Source: Bradyrhizobium monzae (lineage in GTDB: Bacteria; Pseudomonadota; Alphaproteobacteria; Rhizobiales; Xanthobacteraceae). Taken from it: 64,000 nucleotides of DNA. The notes beneath the pieces are model-generated. The model was not told the DNA's origin, ran no database searches, and saw only the letters and a program-made list of their open reading frames with translations. The translations under genes and the position numbers were made by a program. The stretch lies in contig NZ_JAIRDQ010000014.1 of assembly GCF_021458635.1 (NCBI RefSeq), positions 124,001 to 188,000 of the forward strand. Direction: 5' to 3'. Of the stretch, positions 56,163 to 64,000 are shown piece by piece; position 1 is the stretch's first letter; every line of letters begins with the position of its first letter.

Positions 56163-57483
56163 TGGCGGCTCCCATCTCGATCCGCAGCTGCATCAGATAC
56201 GGCTCGAGCGCCGTCATGGTGCGGTCGAGCGCGCCGCCGAGCTCCTCGACCACGCCTGAGCCTGCGCGCTGCATCTTGTCGCGCGCGGTCGGCTCGGCCA
56301 GCAGCAGGCCGAGCTGCTTGACCAGCGCCTCCTGCGTGTCGGCCTGGCGCGCACCGCCGCTGCCGTCCAGCGCCTCGTAGACATCGGCGAAGTTGAAGAC
56401 GTGCGGACCATGGACGATGGCCGCACCGAGCTTGATCGGCTCGATCGGATTCTGGCCGCCATGGCGGATCAGCGATCCGCCCATGAACACGATCGGCGAG
56501 AGCCGGTAGAACAGGCCGAGCTCGCCCATGGTGTCGGCGACGTAAATGTCGGTCGCAGCGGTCGGCAGTTCCTCGCGCGAGCGCAAGGCCGGCTTCAGGC
56601 CGGACGCGGTGATCAGTCCCGCGATCGAGGAGCCGCGATCCGGGTGCCGCGGCACGATCACGGTCAGGAGCTGGGGGAAGAAGCCGACGAGGTTGCGATG
56701 CGCCGCGACCAGCATCTCGTCCTCGCCCGGATGCGTCGAGGCGGCGACGATGATCGGCCGCCCGCGCGTCATCATCATCAGCCGTTCGAGTTTTGCCGGA
56801 TCGGCCGGCGGCGCCGGCACGTCGAGCTTGAGATTGCCGGTGGTCACGACGTCGCGGCTGCCGAGCGTGGAGAAACGCTCTGCATCGGTCTTCGACTGCG
56901 CGAGACAAATATCGAAGCGCGACAGCAGCGCCGAGATGGTGCCGTGCATCCGTCGCCAGCGCGGGAACGAGCGCGGCGACATCCGCCCGTTGATCAGCAC
57001 CATCGGTACCCGGCGCGCCGCGCCCGCCAGAATCAGGTTCGGCCACAAGTCGGATTCGATGAACAGCGCCAGCGACGGCTTCCAGTGATCGAGGAAGCGC
57101 GCGACGTAGCGCGGGGAATCATACGGCACGTATTGATGGATGACGTCGGGCGGAAAACGCTTTGCCACCACGGCGGCGGAGGTGACCGTGCCCGAGGTGA
57201 GGAGGATGCGCAGATTGAGATCGCGCAGCCGTTCGATCAGCGCGGCCGCCGCCAGCACCTCGCCGACGCTGGCGCCGTGGATCCAGACCAGCGGGCCATG
57301 CGGCCGGACGTCCTGGCTGAGCCCCCGCCGCTCGCCGACGCGCGCGGGATCTTCCTTGCCCTGCTTCAGCCGCCGCTTGATCAGCGCAGGCGCGAGCGGC
57401 ACCAGGCCCTTGGCCAGGCGCCGATACATCCGCAGCGTCATTGGCAGGGACTTGGGCAGCGCATGGGGCAGCGAATTAGCCAT
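56155..57483 (-). CDS. waaA: 3-deoxy-D-manno-octulosonic acid transferase
   Basis: A 442-residue GT30 glycosyltransferase that adds Kdo residues to lipid IVA using CMP-Kdo. Conserved blocks include VWIHGASVGEVLAA with the catalytic Glu, ALFIESDLWPNLI, INGRMSPRSF, NLKLD, STHPGEDE, RHPDR, and GGSLIRHGGQNPIEP near the C-terminus. ATG 57483 is chosen; its N-terminus overlaps the end of the acyltransferase-like gene by eight bases. It is the Kdo step in a run of lipid A genes. Confidence 0.94.
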   Translation of the reverse strand: MANSLPHALPKSLPMTLRMYRRLAKGLVPLAPALIKRRLKQGKEDPARVGERRGLSQDVRPHGPLVWIHGASVGEVLAAAALIERLRDLNLRILLTSGTVTSAAVVAKRFPPDVIHQYVPYDSPRYVARFLDHWKPSLALFIESDLWPNLILAGAARRVPMVLINGRMSPRSFPRWRRMHGTISALLSRFDICLAQSKTDAERFSTLGSRDVVTTGNLKLDVPAPPADPAKLERLMMMTRGRPIIVAASTHPGEDEMLVAAHRNLVGFFPQLLTVIVPRHPDRGSSIAGLITASGLKPALRSREELPTAATDIYVADTMGELGLFYRLSPIVFMGGSLIRHGGQNPIEPIKLGAAIVHGPHVFNFADVYEALDGSGGARQADTQEALVKQLGLLLAEPTARDKMQRAGSGVVEELGGALDRTMTALEPYLMQLRIEMGAANA

Positions 57484-58189
57484 CTGCAGGTCCCGGGCGG
57501 CCGAGCTGCGCATAGGCGCGGCGGGTGGCTTCGTTCAGCGTGTCTTCCAGCTCCTGCCGCAACGCTTCCATGGTGGCGGCATCGGCATCCGGTGGCACGT
57601 GGATTTCCTTGATGCCGATCAGGGCGCCCCGCCCGAACGGCAGGTTGATGGTGGTACGATCCCAGTTCTTGAGCCGGATGAAGCGGCTGGTCGCCATTGC
57701 GAAAGGCATGATCGGCCGCCCCGATTCCCGTGCCAGCATGATGATGCCGAGGCCGGCCACGCGCGAGCGCTTGGGGACATCGGCGGTCAGCGCGACATTA
57801 CAACCGTCCTGCAGCGTGTACACCATTTCCCTGAAAGCGCCGACGCCACCTTTGCGGTGGAAAGCGCCGCCGTGGTCTCCGGAACCCCGGATGAGGCCGA
57901 TGCCCAGCCGCTCGACGGCGATCGCATTGAACTCGCCGTCGCGATGCCGCGAGATCAGGACCTTGGCCCGGTAGGACTCCTTGGTCTTGATGAACGGGGT
58001 GAGGAAATGCTGGCCGTGCCAGAACGCGAAGATCGCCGGGATCTGCGGCTCAACGATGTCATAGACATCGGGCGGATCGAACGTGAACTTGTTGGTCCGC
58101 CAGACCAGACGCAGATATTCGGCCGCCAGGACCCCGACGGCACGCTGAAACCAGCTGCTTCGCAGCGTATTGCGAAGCAGTTTTTTCAA
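57476..58189 (-). CDS. DUF374-type lysophospholipid acyltransferase-like protein
   Basis: A 237-residue protein with an N-terminal helix (LVVWRTNK-like) and the DUF374 core: FAFWHGQHFLTPF with the H-x4-D-type motif replaced by HG, LISRHRDGEFNA, RGSGDHGGAFHRKGGVGAF, and NVALTADVPKRSR with AGLGIIMLARESGRPIMP. These proteins resemble lipid acyltransferases and sit next to waaA in many alphaproteobacteria; the reaction is unknown, with a role in lipid A modification likely. The TTG start overlaps the DUF4170 stop (TTGA). Confidence 0.85.
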   Translation of the reverse strand: MKKLLRNTLRSSWFQRAVGVLAAEYLRLVWRTNKFTFDPPDVYDIVEPQIPAIFAFWHGQHFLTPFIKTKESYRAKVLISRHRDGEFNAIAVERLGIGLIRGSGDHGGAFHRKGGVGAFREMVYTLQDGCNVALTADVPKRSRVAGLGIIMLARESGRPIMPFAMATSRFIRLKNWDRTTINLPFGRGALIGIKEIHVPPDADAATMEALRQELEDTLNEATRRAYAQLGRPGPADG

Positions 58190-58431
58190 CGTGCCTTCGT
58201 TTCTTGATTCGGGTCGAGCAGCCGATGGAGATGGACGATGAAATAGCGCATCTGGGCGTTGTCGACCGTGCTCTGCGCCTTGGCGCGCCAGGCGACGTGC
58301 GCCGCCGCATAGTTCGGATAGAGGCCGACGATTTCGACGTCGTCGAGATTCTTGAAGGTGTTGTGCTCGAGATCGAGCAGCTCACCGCCAATGACGAGAT
58401 GAAGCAGTTGTTGCGGGGCACTATCAGACAT
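58186..58431 (-). CDS. DUF4170 domain-containing protein
   Basis: An 81-residue protein. The family pattern is QLLHLVIGGELLDLEHNTFKNLDDVEIVGLYPNYAAAHVAWRAKAQSTVDNAQMRYFIVHLHRLLDP, with conserved YPNY and A-W-R-A-K-A-Q-x-T-V-D. Its role is unknown, but the gene is tied to the lipid A operon in Rhizobiales. The start at 58431 is set by MSDSAPQQ and an AGGAA upstream; it overlaps the next gene by four bases. Confidence 0.88.
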   Translation of the reverse strand: MSDSAPQQLLHLVIGGELLDLEHNTFKNLDDVEIVGLYPNYAAAHVAWRAKAQSTVDNAQMRYFIVHLHRLLDPNQETKAR

Positions 58432-58491
58432 GGCTTCTGTTCCTAAGAGGCTGCCCGGCAAAGCAGTGTTCGACAAGCACGACGACAGCGC

Positions 58492-59304
58492 TCAGGCCAG
58501 GGGACGATTTCGAAAATGCGCGACAATGCTCGCATGACGATCGCGTCCCGCTGCCACCAGCACCCCGTGCGTCACTTCCCGACGATTATAGAGGATGGGA
58601 TCTCCGGAGAGGTCGCTCATCCTACCATCCGCTTCCTGCACGATCAAATCGGCCGCCGCAAGGTCCCAATCATGGCTGTTGCCCCCCGCAAAAGCCGCAT
58701 CCAGCCCGCCATGGGCGACCCGGCAGAGCCGAAGCGCCAGCGAACCGATTCGCGGATGCAGCTTGATGTCGCCGCCGCTTGTATTGAGTCGCTCGACCAT
58801 CGGCTTCGGGCCGGCGACCCGGGCGAAGTCGAGCGCGGTCCCGCCCGATGCCCGAACAGGCGTGCCATTGAGCGTCGTGCCCTGGCCGCGGGCGGCGAAA
58901 AAGAATTCGTTGGAGGTCGGCGCGAACACCGCGGCCAGCACGGGCGAGGCATCCTCGACCAGCGCGACGCTGACGCACCAGTCGTCATGGCCGCCCAGAT
59001 AATTGCGGGTGCCGTCGATGGGATCGACGATCCAGGTCAGCCGCCGCGACAGCCGCGTGGCATCGTCGGCGCTTTCCTCCGACAGCCAGCCATAGTCCGG
59101 CGTGGCGCCGCGCAAGCGTGCTTCGAGCAGGTCGTTGACGGCGATGTCGGCTTCCGAGACCGGCGAGGATGCGCCCTTGGTCCACGTCTTCAGCTCGGTG
59201 CGGAACATCGACTGCGCAAGCCGGCCCGCCTCCCGCACCGTGTCTTGCAGCAGTGCCGCGTCGCGCGTCAGAACGTTTGCGTCAAGACCGTCAGCGTCCG
59301 CCAA
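58492..59304 (-). CDS. Inositol monophosphatase family protein (CysQ/SuhB-like)
   Basis: A 270-residue Mg-dependent phosphatase. The metal-binding signatures are present: LSEESADD with its Glu, WIVDPIDGTRNY with the two Asp, and the C-terminal SHDWDLAAADLIVQEADG. Members act on 3'-phosphoadenosine 5'-phosphate or inositol phosphates; the substrate is unassigned here. The start is TTG 59304, inside the end of pmbA, with AAGGA before it; a strict ATG start is not available near by. Confidence 0.88.
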   Translation of the reverse strand: MADADGLDANVLTRDAALLQDTVREAGRLAQSMFRTELKTWTKGASSPVSEADIAVNDLLEARLRGATPDYGWLSEESADDATRLSRRLTWIVDPIDGTRNYLGGHDDWCVSVALVEDASPVLAAVFAPTSNEFFFAARGQGTTLNGTPVRASGGTALDFARVAGPKPMVERLNTSGGDIKLHPRIGSLALRLCRVAHGGLDAAFAGGNSHDWDLAAADLIVQEADGRMSDLSGDPILYNRREVTHGVLVAAGRDRHASIVAHFRNRPLA

Positions 59305-60694
59305 GCGTCAGTCCTTCAATGCGCACCGTCGGCGCATTGATGCCGTAGCGGAACTCGAGATTGTTGGCCGGCTGCATCGACTTGAAGATCTCGAACAGAT
59401 GGCCCGCGATCGTCACCTCGCTCACGGCATAAGTGAGCTCGCCGTTCTCGATCCAGAAGCCGGAGGCGCCGCGGCTGTAATCGCCGGTGACGCCGTTGAC
59501 GCCCGAGCCGATCAGATCGGTGACGTAGAAACCCTGCTTGATATCGGCGATCAGCTCAGTGGGCGTCGGCGTGCCGGGCTCGAGATGCAGATTGTACGGT
59601 CCGGGCGACGGCGAGGACGACACGCCGCGATGGGCGTGGCCGGTGGTGGTGAGCCCGAGCTCGCGCGCGGTGGCGCAGTCGAGCAGCCAGGTCGTCAACA
59701 CGCCCTCGTCGATCAGCGCGGTCTTCTTCACCGCGACGCCCTCGGCATCAAACGTCTGCGAGCGCAGGCCGCGCTTGCGCAGGGGATCGTCGATGATGCG
59801 GATGTTCTTCGCAAACAACTGCTGGCCGAGCTTGTCTTTCAGGAAGCTGGTCTTGCGCGCGATCGAAGCCCCGTTGATGGCGCCGACGACGTGGCCGACC
59901 AGCGAGCCGGCGACGCGCGGGTCGAATACGACGGGCACCTTGCAGGTCTCGACCTTGCGCGGATTGTAGCGTGCCACGGTGCGCTCGCCGGCGGAGCGGC
60001 CGACGGTCTCAGGCGACAACAGATCGGCACCGTGCGGCGCCGAGGTGAAGTCGTAGTCGCGCTCCATGGAGGTGCCTTCGCCGACGATCGCGGTGGCCGA
60101 GATGCCCTGGCTCGAGCGCAGGTATGAGCCGTGGAAACCGGTCGAGGTGACGAGCACCATGCCGCCCATGCCGGCGGAGGCCGAGGCGCCGCCGGACTTC
60201 GACACGCCCTTCACGGCAAGTGCTGCAGCCTCGGCTTCAAGTGCGCGGCGCTCGAGTTCGGCAGTCGCAGGCACATTGGGATCGAGCAGATCGAGATCGG
60301 GGAAGTCGCGCGCGAGCAGCGCGGGATCGGCGAGCCCGACATATTTGTCCGACGGCGCGACCCGCGCCATCGCGACCGCGCGTTCGGCAAGCTTGGTCAC
60401 CGCATCGCCGCTGGCGTCGTTGGTCGAAACCACGGCCTGGCGCTGGCCGACGAGAACGCGCAGGCCGACATCGTCGCCCTCGGACCGCTCGGATTCCTCG
60501 ACACGACCGTCGCGCACTTCGACGCCTTGCGAGACGCCGCGCACCGCTACCGCATCGGCCGCATCCGCGCCGGCGCGCTTCGCCGCCTCGACCAGACGCT
60601 GAGCGAGATCGGACAGCGCGGACTGATCGAACAGGTCGCGATTGGACTTTGAAGAGTCCTGGGGCGAAAGCGTCGAGCTTGGTGAAGGGTTCAC
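59291..60694 (-). CDS. pmbA: TldD/PmbA family protein
   Basis: A 467-residue subunit of the TldD/PmbA protease complex, which processes small peptides such as microcins and CcdA. Family blocks are LVEAAKRAGADAADAVAVRG near the start, SEGDDVGLRVLVG, VVFDPRVAGSLVGHVVGAINGASIARKTSF and the C-terminal YVTDLIGSGVNGVTGDYSRGASGFWIENGE. It starts at GTG 60694 and overlaps the phosphatase gene by 14 bases. It is the first gene of the lipid A operon of this region. Its partner TldD is not in the window. Confidence 0.92.
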   Translation of the reverse strand: MNPSPSSTLSPQDSSKSNRDLFDQSALSDLAQRLVEAAKRAGADAADAVAVRGVSQGVEVRDGRVEESERSEGDDVGLRVLVGQRQAVVSTNDASGDAVTKLAERAVAMARVAPSDKYVGLADPALLARDFPDLDLLDPNVPATAELERRALEAEAAALAVKGVSKSGGASASAGMGGMVLVTSTGFHGSYLRSSQGISATAIVGEGTSMERDYDFTSAPHGADLLSPETVGRSAGERTVARYNPRKVETCKVPVVFDPRVAGSLVGHVVGAINGASIARKTSFLKDKLGQQLFAKNIRIIDDPLRKRGLRSQTFDAEGVAVKKTALIDEGVLTTWLLDCATARELGLTTTGHAHRGVSSSPSPGPYNLHLEPGTPTPTELIADIKQGFYVTDLIGSGVNGVTGDYSRGASGFWIENGELTYAVSEVTIAGHLFEIFKSMQPANNLEFRYGINAPTVRIEGLTLGGR

Positions 60695-60973
60695 AAACGA
60701 AATCCAGTTGGGGCGCGGGAGGTTTCGGGGCGATCAGGGGCCCTGAACACCAGATGTGCCCAAATGGTGCGGACTTCAAGCATTATCAGCCTGCAAAACG
60801 CTCAGATTCGCGGCTTCGGCGCAACGTCTCGTCAATCATGCGTGCCAAGGTCTTGTCAATCATGGCGGGCGGTGACGCTGGATTAACCAGCCTTTTTAAG
60901 CGGTTTCGAAAACGGGCGCGCTAAGGTCCTCGCATCGACCGGGAACATAATCCTGGCGGGGAGAATTAAAGCC

Positions 60974-61492
60974 GTGAGGCGTCAAACAGCAACATGCGGG
61001 GCCAACCCCGCCGGGTCGAGCCGCGGCTTGCGGCTCGACCCTCTTTCCCTTCCGGTCCGCTTCGATGCGCATGATCCGCGCGCCGACGGCTACACCAGGC
61101 AAATCGAGCTTCATCGCGAGCGTGTCGTGCTGCGTCGTGCCGTCCGCGGCATGCAGATGGCGATCAACGTCCGCGTCAGCGACTTCACCGGCGTCGCGTT
61201 GCGCGGCAATGACGAGGCGCAGACCCTCGTCCTGGTGCATCGCGATCCCTCACTGTCCGTTCCCCTGCTGGTCAGTGCCGATGGCGACGATCTCGCCGAG
61301 GCCTGGGCCGTGTGGAGCGAAATCTTTGCGCTGCCGCAGCTCGACGAAGCGGCCCGCAAGCCGGCACCGCGTCGTCGTCGCCGCAACGCGATCCGCGACC
61401 GCCGTCCGAAATTCTTGATGCGCCGCCGCACCGCCATGGCGCGCGAGCTGCCGGTTCATCGCCAAGAACGCGAGATCATTGCAAGGAATTAA
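60974..61492 (+). CDS. DUF6101 family protein
   Basis: A 172-residue protein of an alphaproteobacterial family without known role. The recognisable part runs from GLRLDPLSLPVRFDAHDPRADG to VLVHRDPSLSVPLLVSADGDDLAEAWAVWSEIFALP. The C-terminus is very basic (RRRRRNAIRDRRPKFLMRRR), perhaps binding RNA or DNA or a membrane. It starts at GTG 60974 with GGGGAG upstream. The region 60695-60973 before it, divergent from pmbA, shows no other gene. Confidence 0.8.
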   Translation: MRRQTATCGANPAGSSRGLRLDPLSLPVRFDAHDPRADGYTRQIELHRERVVLRRAVRGMQMAINVRVSDFTGVALRGNDEAQTLVLVHRDPSLSVPLLVSADGDDLAEAWAVWSEIFALPQLDEAARKPAPRRRRRNAIRDRRPKFLMRRRTAMARELPVHRQEREIIARN

Positions 61493-61507
61493 GCGGCAAT
61501 CACAGGT

Positions 61508-61597
61508 GCCGGGTGGACAAAGCGAAGCGTGCCCACCTTTCCATCGAAATCATTGAAAGATCGTGGGCACGGCGCTTTGCGCCTTTGCCCACCCTAC
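61508..61597. repeat. Intergenic repeat with GGACAAAGCGAAGCGTGCCCACC arms, overlapping the ubiA stop
   Basis: Arms at 61508-61540 and 61560-61597 match the element at 55034-55124, including TGCGCCTTTGCCCACCCTACGAG. The ubiA stop codon (61594-61596, TAG on the minus strand) lies inside the right arm. Either the repeat inserted at the gene end or the gene was extended into it. Confidence 0.8.
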
Positions 61598-62535
61598 GAG
61601 ACCTGCGACGCCCGCATCATCGCGTCGCCCAGCAATCCCGCAAACAGCAGCGCCCCCGCATATTTGTTCGAGTAGAACAGACGCTTGCACAATTCCGGAT
61701 CCTCGATCCGGAGCCGCATGATCTGCCACGCCAGATGCGCGGCGAAGGCCGCAAGCCCGATCCAGGCCGGCCAGCGCGCATCGCCTGACGCCAGCGCGAC
61801 ACCAATCAGCATCACCGATAATCCGTAGAACAGGATCAGCGCCTGGTGCGTATGCGCGCCAAACAGGCGCGCGGTGGACTTGATGCCGATCAGCGCGTCG
61901 TCCTCAGCGTCCTGATGCGCATAGATGGTGTCGTAGCCGATCACCCAGGCAATCGCGCCGGCGTAGAGCACCAGTGCGGTGACGTCGATGCGCCCGAAGG
62001 TGACGGCGAATCCCATCAGGGCGCCCCAGGAGAAGGCCAGCCCGAGCACGATCTGCGGCCACCAGGTGATGCGCTTCATGAAGGGATAGATCGCAACGAT
62101 CAGGAGCGAGGCGATGCCGGTCAGAATCGCGAAGCGGTTGAACTGCAGCAGCACCACGAGCCCGATCAGGGCCTGCGCGACCATGAAGGCCAGCGCCTGC
62201 TTCGTTGTCACCTGCCCCGACGGCAGCGGCCGCGAGCGGGTGCGCTCGACCTTGTCGTCGAGGTCGCGGTCGGTGATATCGTTCCAGGTGCAGCCGGCAC
62301 CGCGCATCACGAAGGCGCCGATGAAGAACAGCACGATGACAAGCGGGAGGCGATGAACATCATGCGCCATGCCGCTCGCGAGCGCGGCCGACCACCAGCA
62401 CGGCATCAGCAAGAGCCAGGAGCCGATCGGACGATCGAAGCGGGACAAGCGCAAATACGGCCGCGCCCATTGCGGCGCGAGCGTATCGACCCAGTTGCCG
62501 GTGGAATCGGCAACGCGGGCGGATGTGTCGCTCAT
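61594..62535 (-). CDS. ubiA: 4-hydroxybenzoate polyprenyltransferase
   Basis: A 313-residue polytopic enzyme that attaches the polyprenyl chain to 4-hydroxybenzoate in ubiquinone synthesis. The two Asp-rich motifs are intact: GAGCTWNDITDRDLDDKVER with the N-D-x3-D pattern, and WVIGYDTIYAHQDAEDDALIG. About eight to nine membrane helices are seen. ATG 62535 overlaps the upstream gene stop (ATGA). Its stop lies in a repeat. The gene faces rsmE with the secreted protein between, the usual order in this group. Confidence 0.95.
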   Translation of the reverse strand: MSDTSARVADSTGNWVDTLAPQWARPYLRLSRFDRPIGSWLLLMPCWWSAALASGMAHDVHRLPLVIVLFFIGAFVMRGAGCTWNDITDRDLDDKVERTRSRPLPSGQVTTKQALAFMVAQALIGLVVLLQFNRFAILTGIASLLIVAIYPFMKRITWWPQIVLGLAFSWGALMGFAVTFGRIDVTALVLYAGAIAWVIGYDTIYAHQDAEDDALIGIKSTARLFGAHTHQALILFYGLSVMLIGVALASGDARWPAWIGLAAFAAHLAWQIMRLRIEDPELCKRLFYSNKYAGALLFAGLLGDAMMRASQVS

Positions 62536-63191
62536 CGGGTGAGGACGTTGCCGTTGAGCGTGTCGAAGGTGCTGCCGCCCTTCTTGCCGGCATTGGCTTC
62601 CGGCGCCGAACCCGAACCCACCACTTCGCTGAGCGACGGACCGGCAGGACCGCGCGGCTGGTTCTGCATCTGCTGCGCAACGTTGCAGACCTTCGTCGCC
62701 ATGGTCTCGGTGTTCTTGTGGCCGTCCTTCATCTGTGCGCCGACGTTCGGCGGGATTCCGCATTTGGCGGCGTGAACCTCGATGTATTTGATCATCTTGG
62801 TCTCAGCCTGGCTGAAATTGCGGATCAGCTTGCAGGCCTCGTCCGGCGGCGCGTGCCGATCGCTCGCCGCCTTGATCAGCTTGCCGCGCTTCTCGGCTTC
62901 CTCGCGGAGCGGTATGAAGGCCTTCATGCAGTCCTCGCCGGGACCGCCTTGCGTCGGCGGGGCCGCGCTGAAGGCGCCGGCACCACCGATCGGGGCCGCG
63001 CCGTTGGTCGGGAACGAGGCTTGCGGCGCGCCGCCGACGGAGGCGACCGGCGCCGAACCGTTCACGGGCGGAAACGCGGAATCGGGTGCGGACCGACCCG
63101 GCAGCGGCGCCGGGAACCCCTGCGCGTGGGCGCCAGCAGCACCCATGGTGAGCAGGGCGGCAGTGATCGGGACCATCAATCGACGGATCAT
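62532..63191 (-). CDS. Secreted protein of unknown function
   Basis: A 219-residue protein with a signal peptide (MIRRLMVPITAALLTMGAAGAHAQ), a Pro/Gly/Ala-rich segment, and a helical core with two conserved Cys pairs (GGPGEDCMKAFIPLREEAEKRGKLIKAAS, ACKLIRNF, AAKCGIPPNV, KVCNVAQQM). This looks like a small Bradyrhizobiaceae family with a conserved helical region where Cys-x-x-x-F-I-P-L-R-E leads. It may be coupled to ubiA by the ATGA overlap. Start ATG 63191 is chosen; GGAGAG upstream. Confidence 0.72.
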   Translation of the reverse strand: MIRRLMVPITAALLTMGAAGAHAQGFPAPLPGRSAPDSAFPPVNGSAPVASVGGAPQASFPTNGAAPIGGAGAFSAAPPTQGGPGEDCMKAFIPLREEAEKRGKLIKAASDRHAPPDEACKLIRNFSQAETKMIKYIEVHAAKCGIPPNVGAQMKDGHKNTETMATKVCNVAQQMQNQPRGPAGPSLSEVVGSGSAPEANAGKKGGSTFDTLNGNVLTR

Positions 63192-63402
63192 CAAGATAGT
63201 CTCTCCGGCAGGAGCAAGCGGGGCTCGGCGTCTTCCCAATTGAAGCGCAACCAGCGTGCTCGCGATTTTACGATTCCCGCCAGCGCTTAACAACCCGTCG
63301 AATAGGGCAAGAGCGCGGCGCGCCGACGCACCGATTCGGCAATATTTACCCCCGAAACGGCGGCTTTCGGTTAAGAACGGCGGCGAATCGGACTTTTGAT
63401 CA

Positions 63403-64000
63403 ATGCCTTCCCACGATTTTCGCGCGCCCCGCCTGTTCGTCGAGACCTCCCTGGCCCAGGATGCCAGGGTTCCGCTCGACCGTGATCAGAGCAACTACCT
63501 CGGCAATGTGCTGCGGCTTGCCGCCGGGGCAGAGGTTTTGGCCTTCAACGGCCGCGACGGCGAATGGCAGGCCGCGATCGAAGGTCGCAAGCGGCCCGAC
63601 AATCTCGTCATCCTCCAGCAAGTGCGCCCCCAGGATCGGCTGCCCGACCTCGCTTACGTCTTCGCCCCGCTCAAGCACGCCCGGCTCGATTACACGGTCC
63701 AGAAGGCCGTGGAGATGGGCGCCGCCGTCCTGCAACCGGTCCAGACCCGGTTCACCCAGGCCTCCCGTGTCAACACCGAGCGCATGCGCGCCAATGTCAT
63801 CGAGGCCGCCGAGCAATGCGGAATCCTGAGCCTCGCCACCGTGGCCGAACCCGCGCCGCTCGAGCGCTACCTCAGCCAGCGCCCCACCGACCGCCTGCTG
63901 GTGTTCTGCGACGAGGCGGCCGAGGTCGAGAATCCCATCCAGAGCCTGCAACAGGCGCGCGCGTCCGGGCACGGTATCGACGTCCTGATCGGTCCCGAGG
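63403..64000 (+). CDS. rsmE: 16S rRNA (uracil(1498)-N3)-methyltransferase (5' part, cut by window end)
   Basis: Only the first 199 codons lie in the window, with no stop before base 64000. The PUA-like N-terminus (APRLFVETSLAQDARVPLDRDQSNYLGNVLRLAAGAEVLAFNGRDGEW) and the SPOUT part (YVFAPLKHARLDYTVQKAVEMGAAVLQPVQTRFTQ, NVIEAAEQCGILSLATV) match RsmE, which methylates U1498 of 16S rRNA at N3. The SAM-binding end (LIGPE) is just reached. It is read away from ubiA across a 211-base gap. Confidence 0.93.
   Translation, partial: MPSHDFRAPRLFVETSLAQDARVPLDRDQSNYLGNVLRLAAGAEVLAFNGRDGEWQAAIEGRKRPDNLVILQQVRPQDRLPDLAYVFAPLKHARLDYTVQKAVEMGAAVLQPVQTRFTQASRVNTERMRANVIEAAEQCGILSLATVAEPAPLERYLSQRPTDRLLVFCDEAAEVENPIQSLQQARASGHGIDVLIGPE

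Overview
The window is a high-GC chromosomal segment from an alphaproteobacterium, almost certainly Bradyrhizobium or a very close relative. The grounds are gene content and order: pmbA, inositol-phosphatase, DUF4170, DUF374, waaA and lpxK in one run; ubiA facing rsmE; uvrC, pgsA, moaD and moaE in a row. Dense families of short palindromic intergenic repeats typical of that genus add support, as does a haloacetate dehalogenase whose active-site positions match the Rhodopseudomonas palustris enzyme residue for residue. No rRNA, tRNA, CRISPR array, integrase or transposase is visible. The assignment rests on recognition, not on a database search.

Layout. 1-253: start of a minus-strand gene (probably ribB) behind an FMN riboswitch. 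668-9350: YbjN protein, proC, thioesterase, tautomerase, hisS, ilvE, then a MarR regulator, OmpR-type response regulator and histidine kinase operon. 9396-13273: small secreted proteins, RNase T2, rlmJ, a cold-shock protein and an Omp25-like porin. 13525-22865: uvrC, pgsA, moaD, moaE, prmB, a two-gene membrane pair, a degenerate EAL protein, a HAD phosphatase and a CheY protein. 23095-32129: ribF, ileS, lspA, a paired M16 protease operon and arfB. 32811-35777: cytochrome c, VOC protein, Tat-exported subunit 3 and GMC oxidoreductase, which look like a periplasmic membrane-linked dehydrogenase. 35900-43713: RHH protein, mutL, rsmD, an RluB-like pseudouridine synthase with a huge R/D/G-rich tail, tadA, fluoroacetate-type dehalogenase and purD.

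43714-47753 is the accessory region: codon use looks less GC-biased, the genes are poorly known, and a terminator-like hairpin sits just upstream of the main operon. The core is a tightly packed minus-strand cassette of four genes: a winged-helix-like protein with a basic tail, a predicted nuclease resembling pPIWI-associating nucleases with a HEPN-like R-x5-H, a small helical protein, and a PD-(D/E)XK-like protein. This is the best candidate in the window for an undescribed system, possibly anti-phage; function is not shown by sequence alone.

47754-49667 is an operon of alpha/beta hydrolase, membrane protein and winged-helix regulator, with a paired-palindrome operator over its promoter. 49731-53790 carries xseA and small proteins, including a dienelactone-hydrolase homologue that has lost its nucleophile. 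53950-55011 is a shortened CadC-like regulator. 55146-60694 is the Kdo/lipid A operon. 61594-64000 holds ubiA, a secreted protein and the 5' part of rsmE, cut by the window end.
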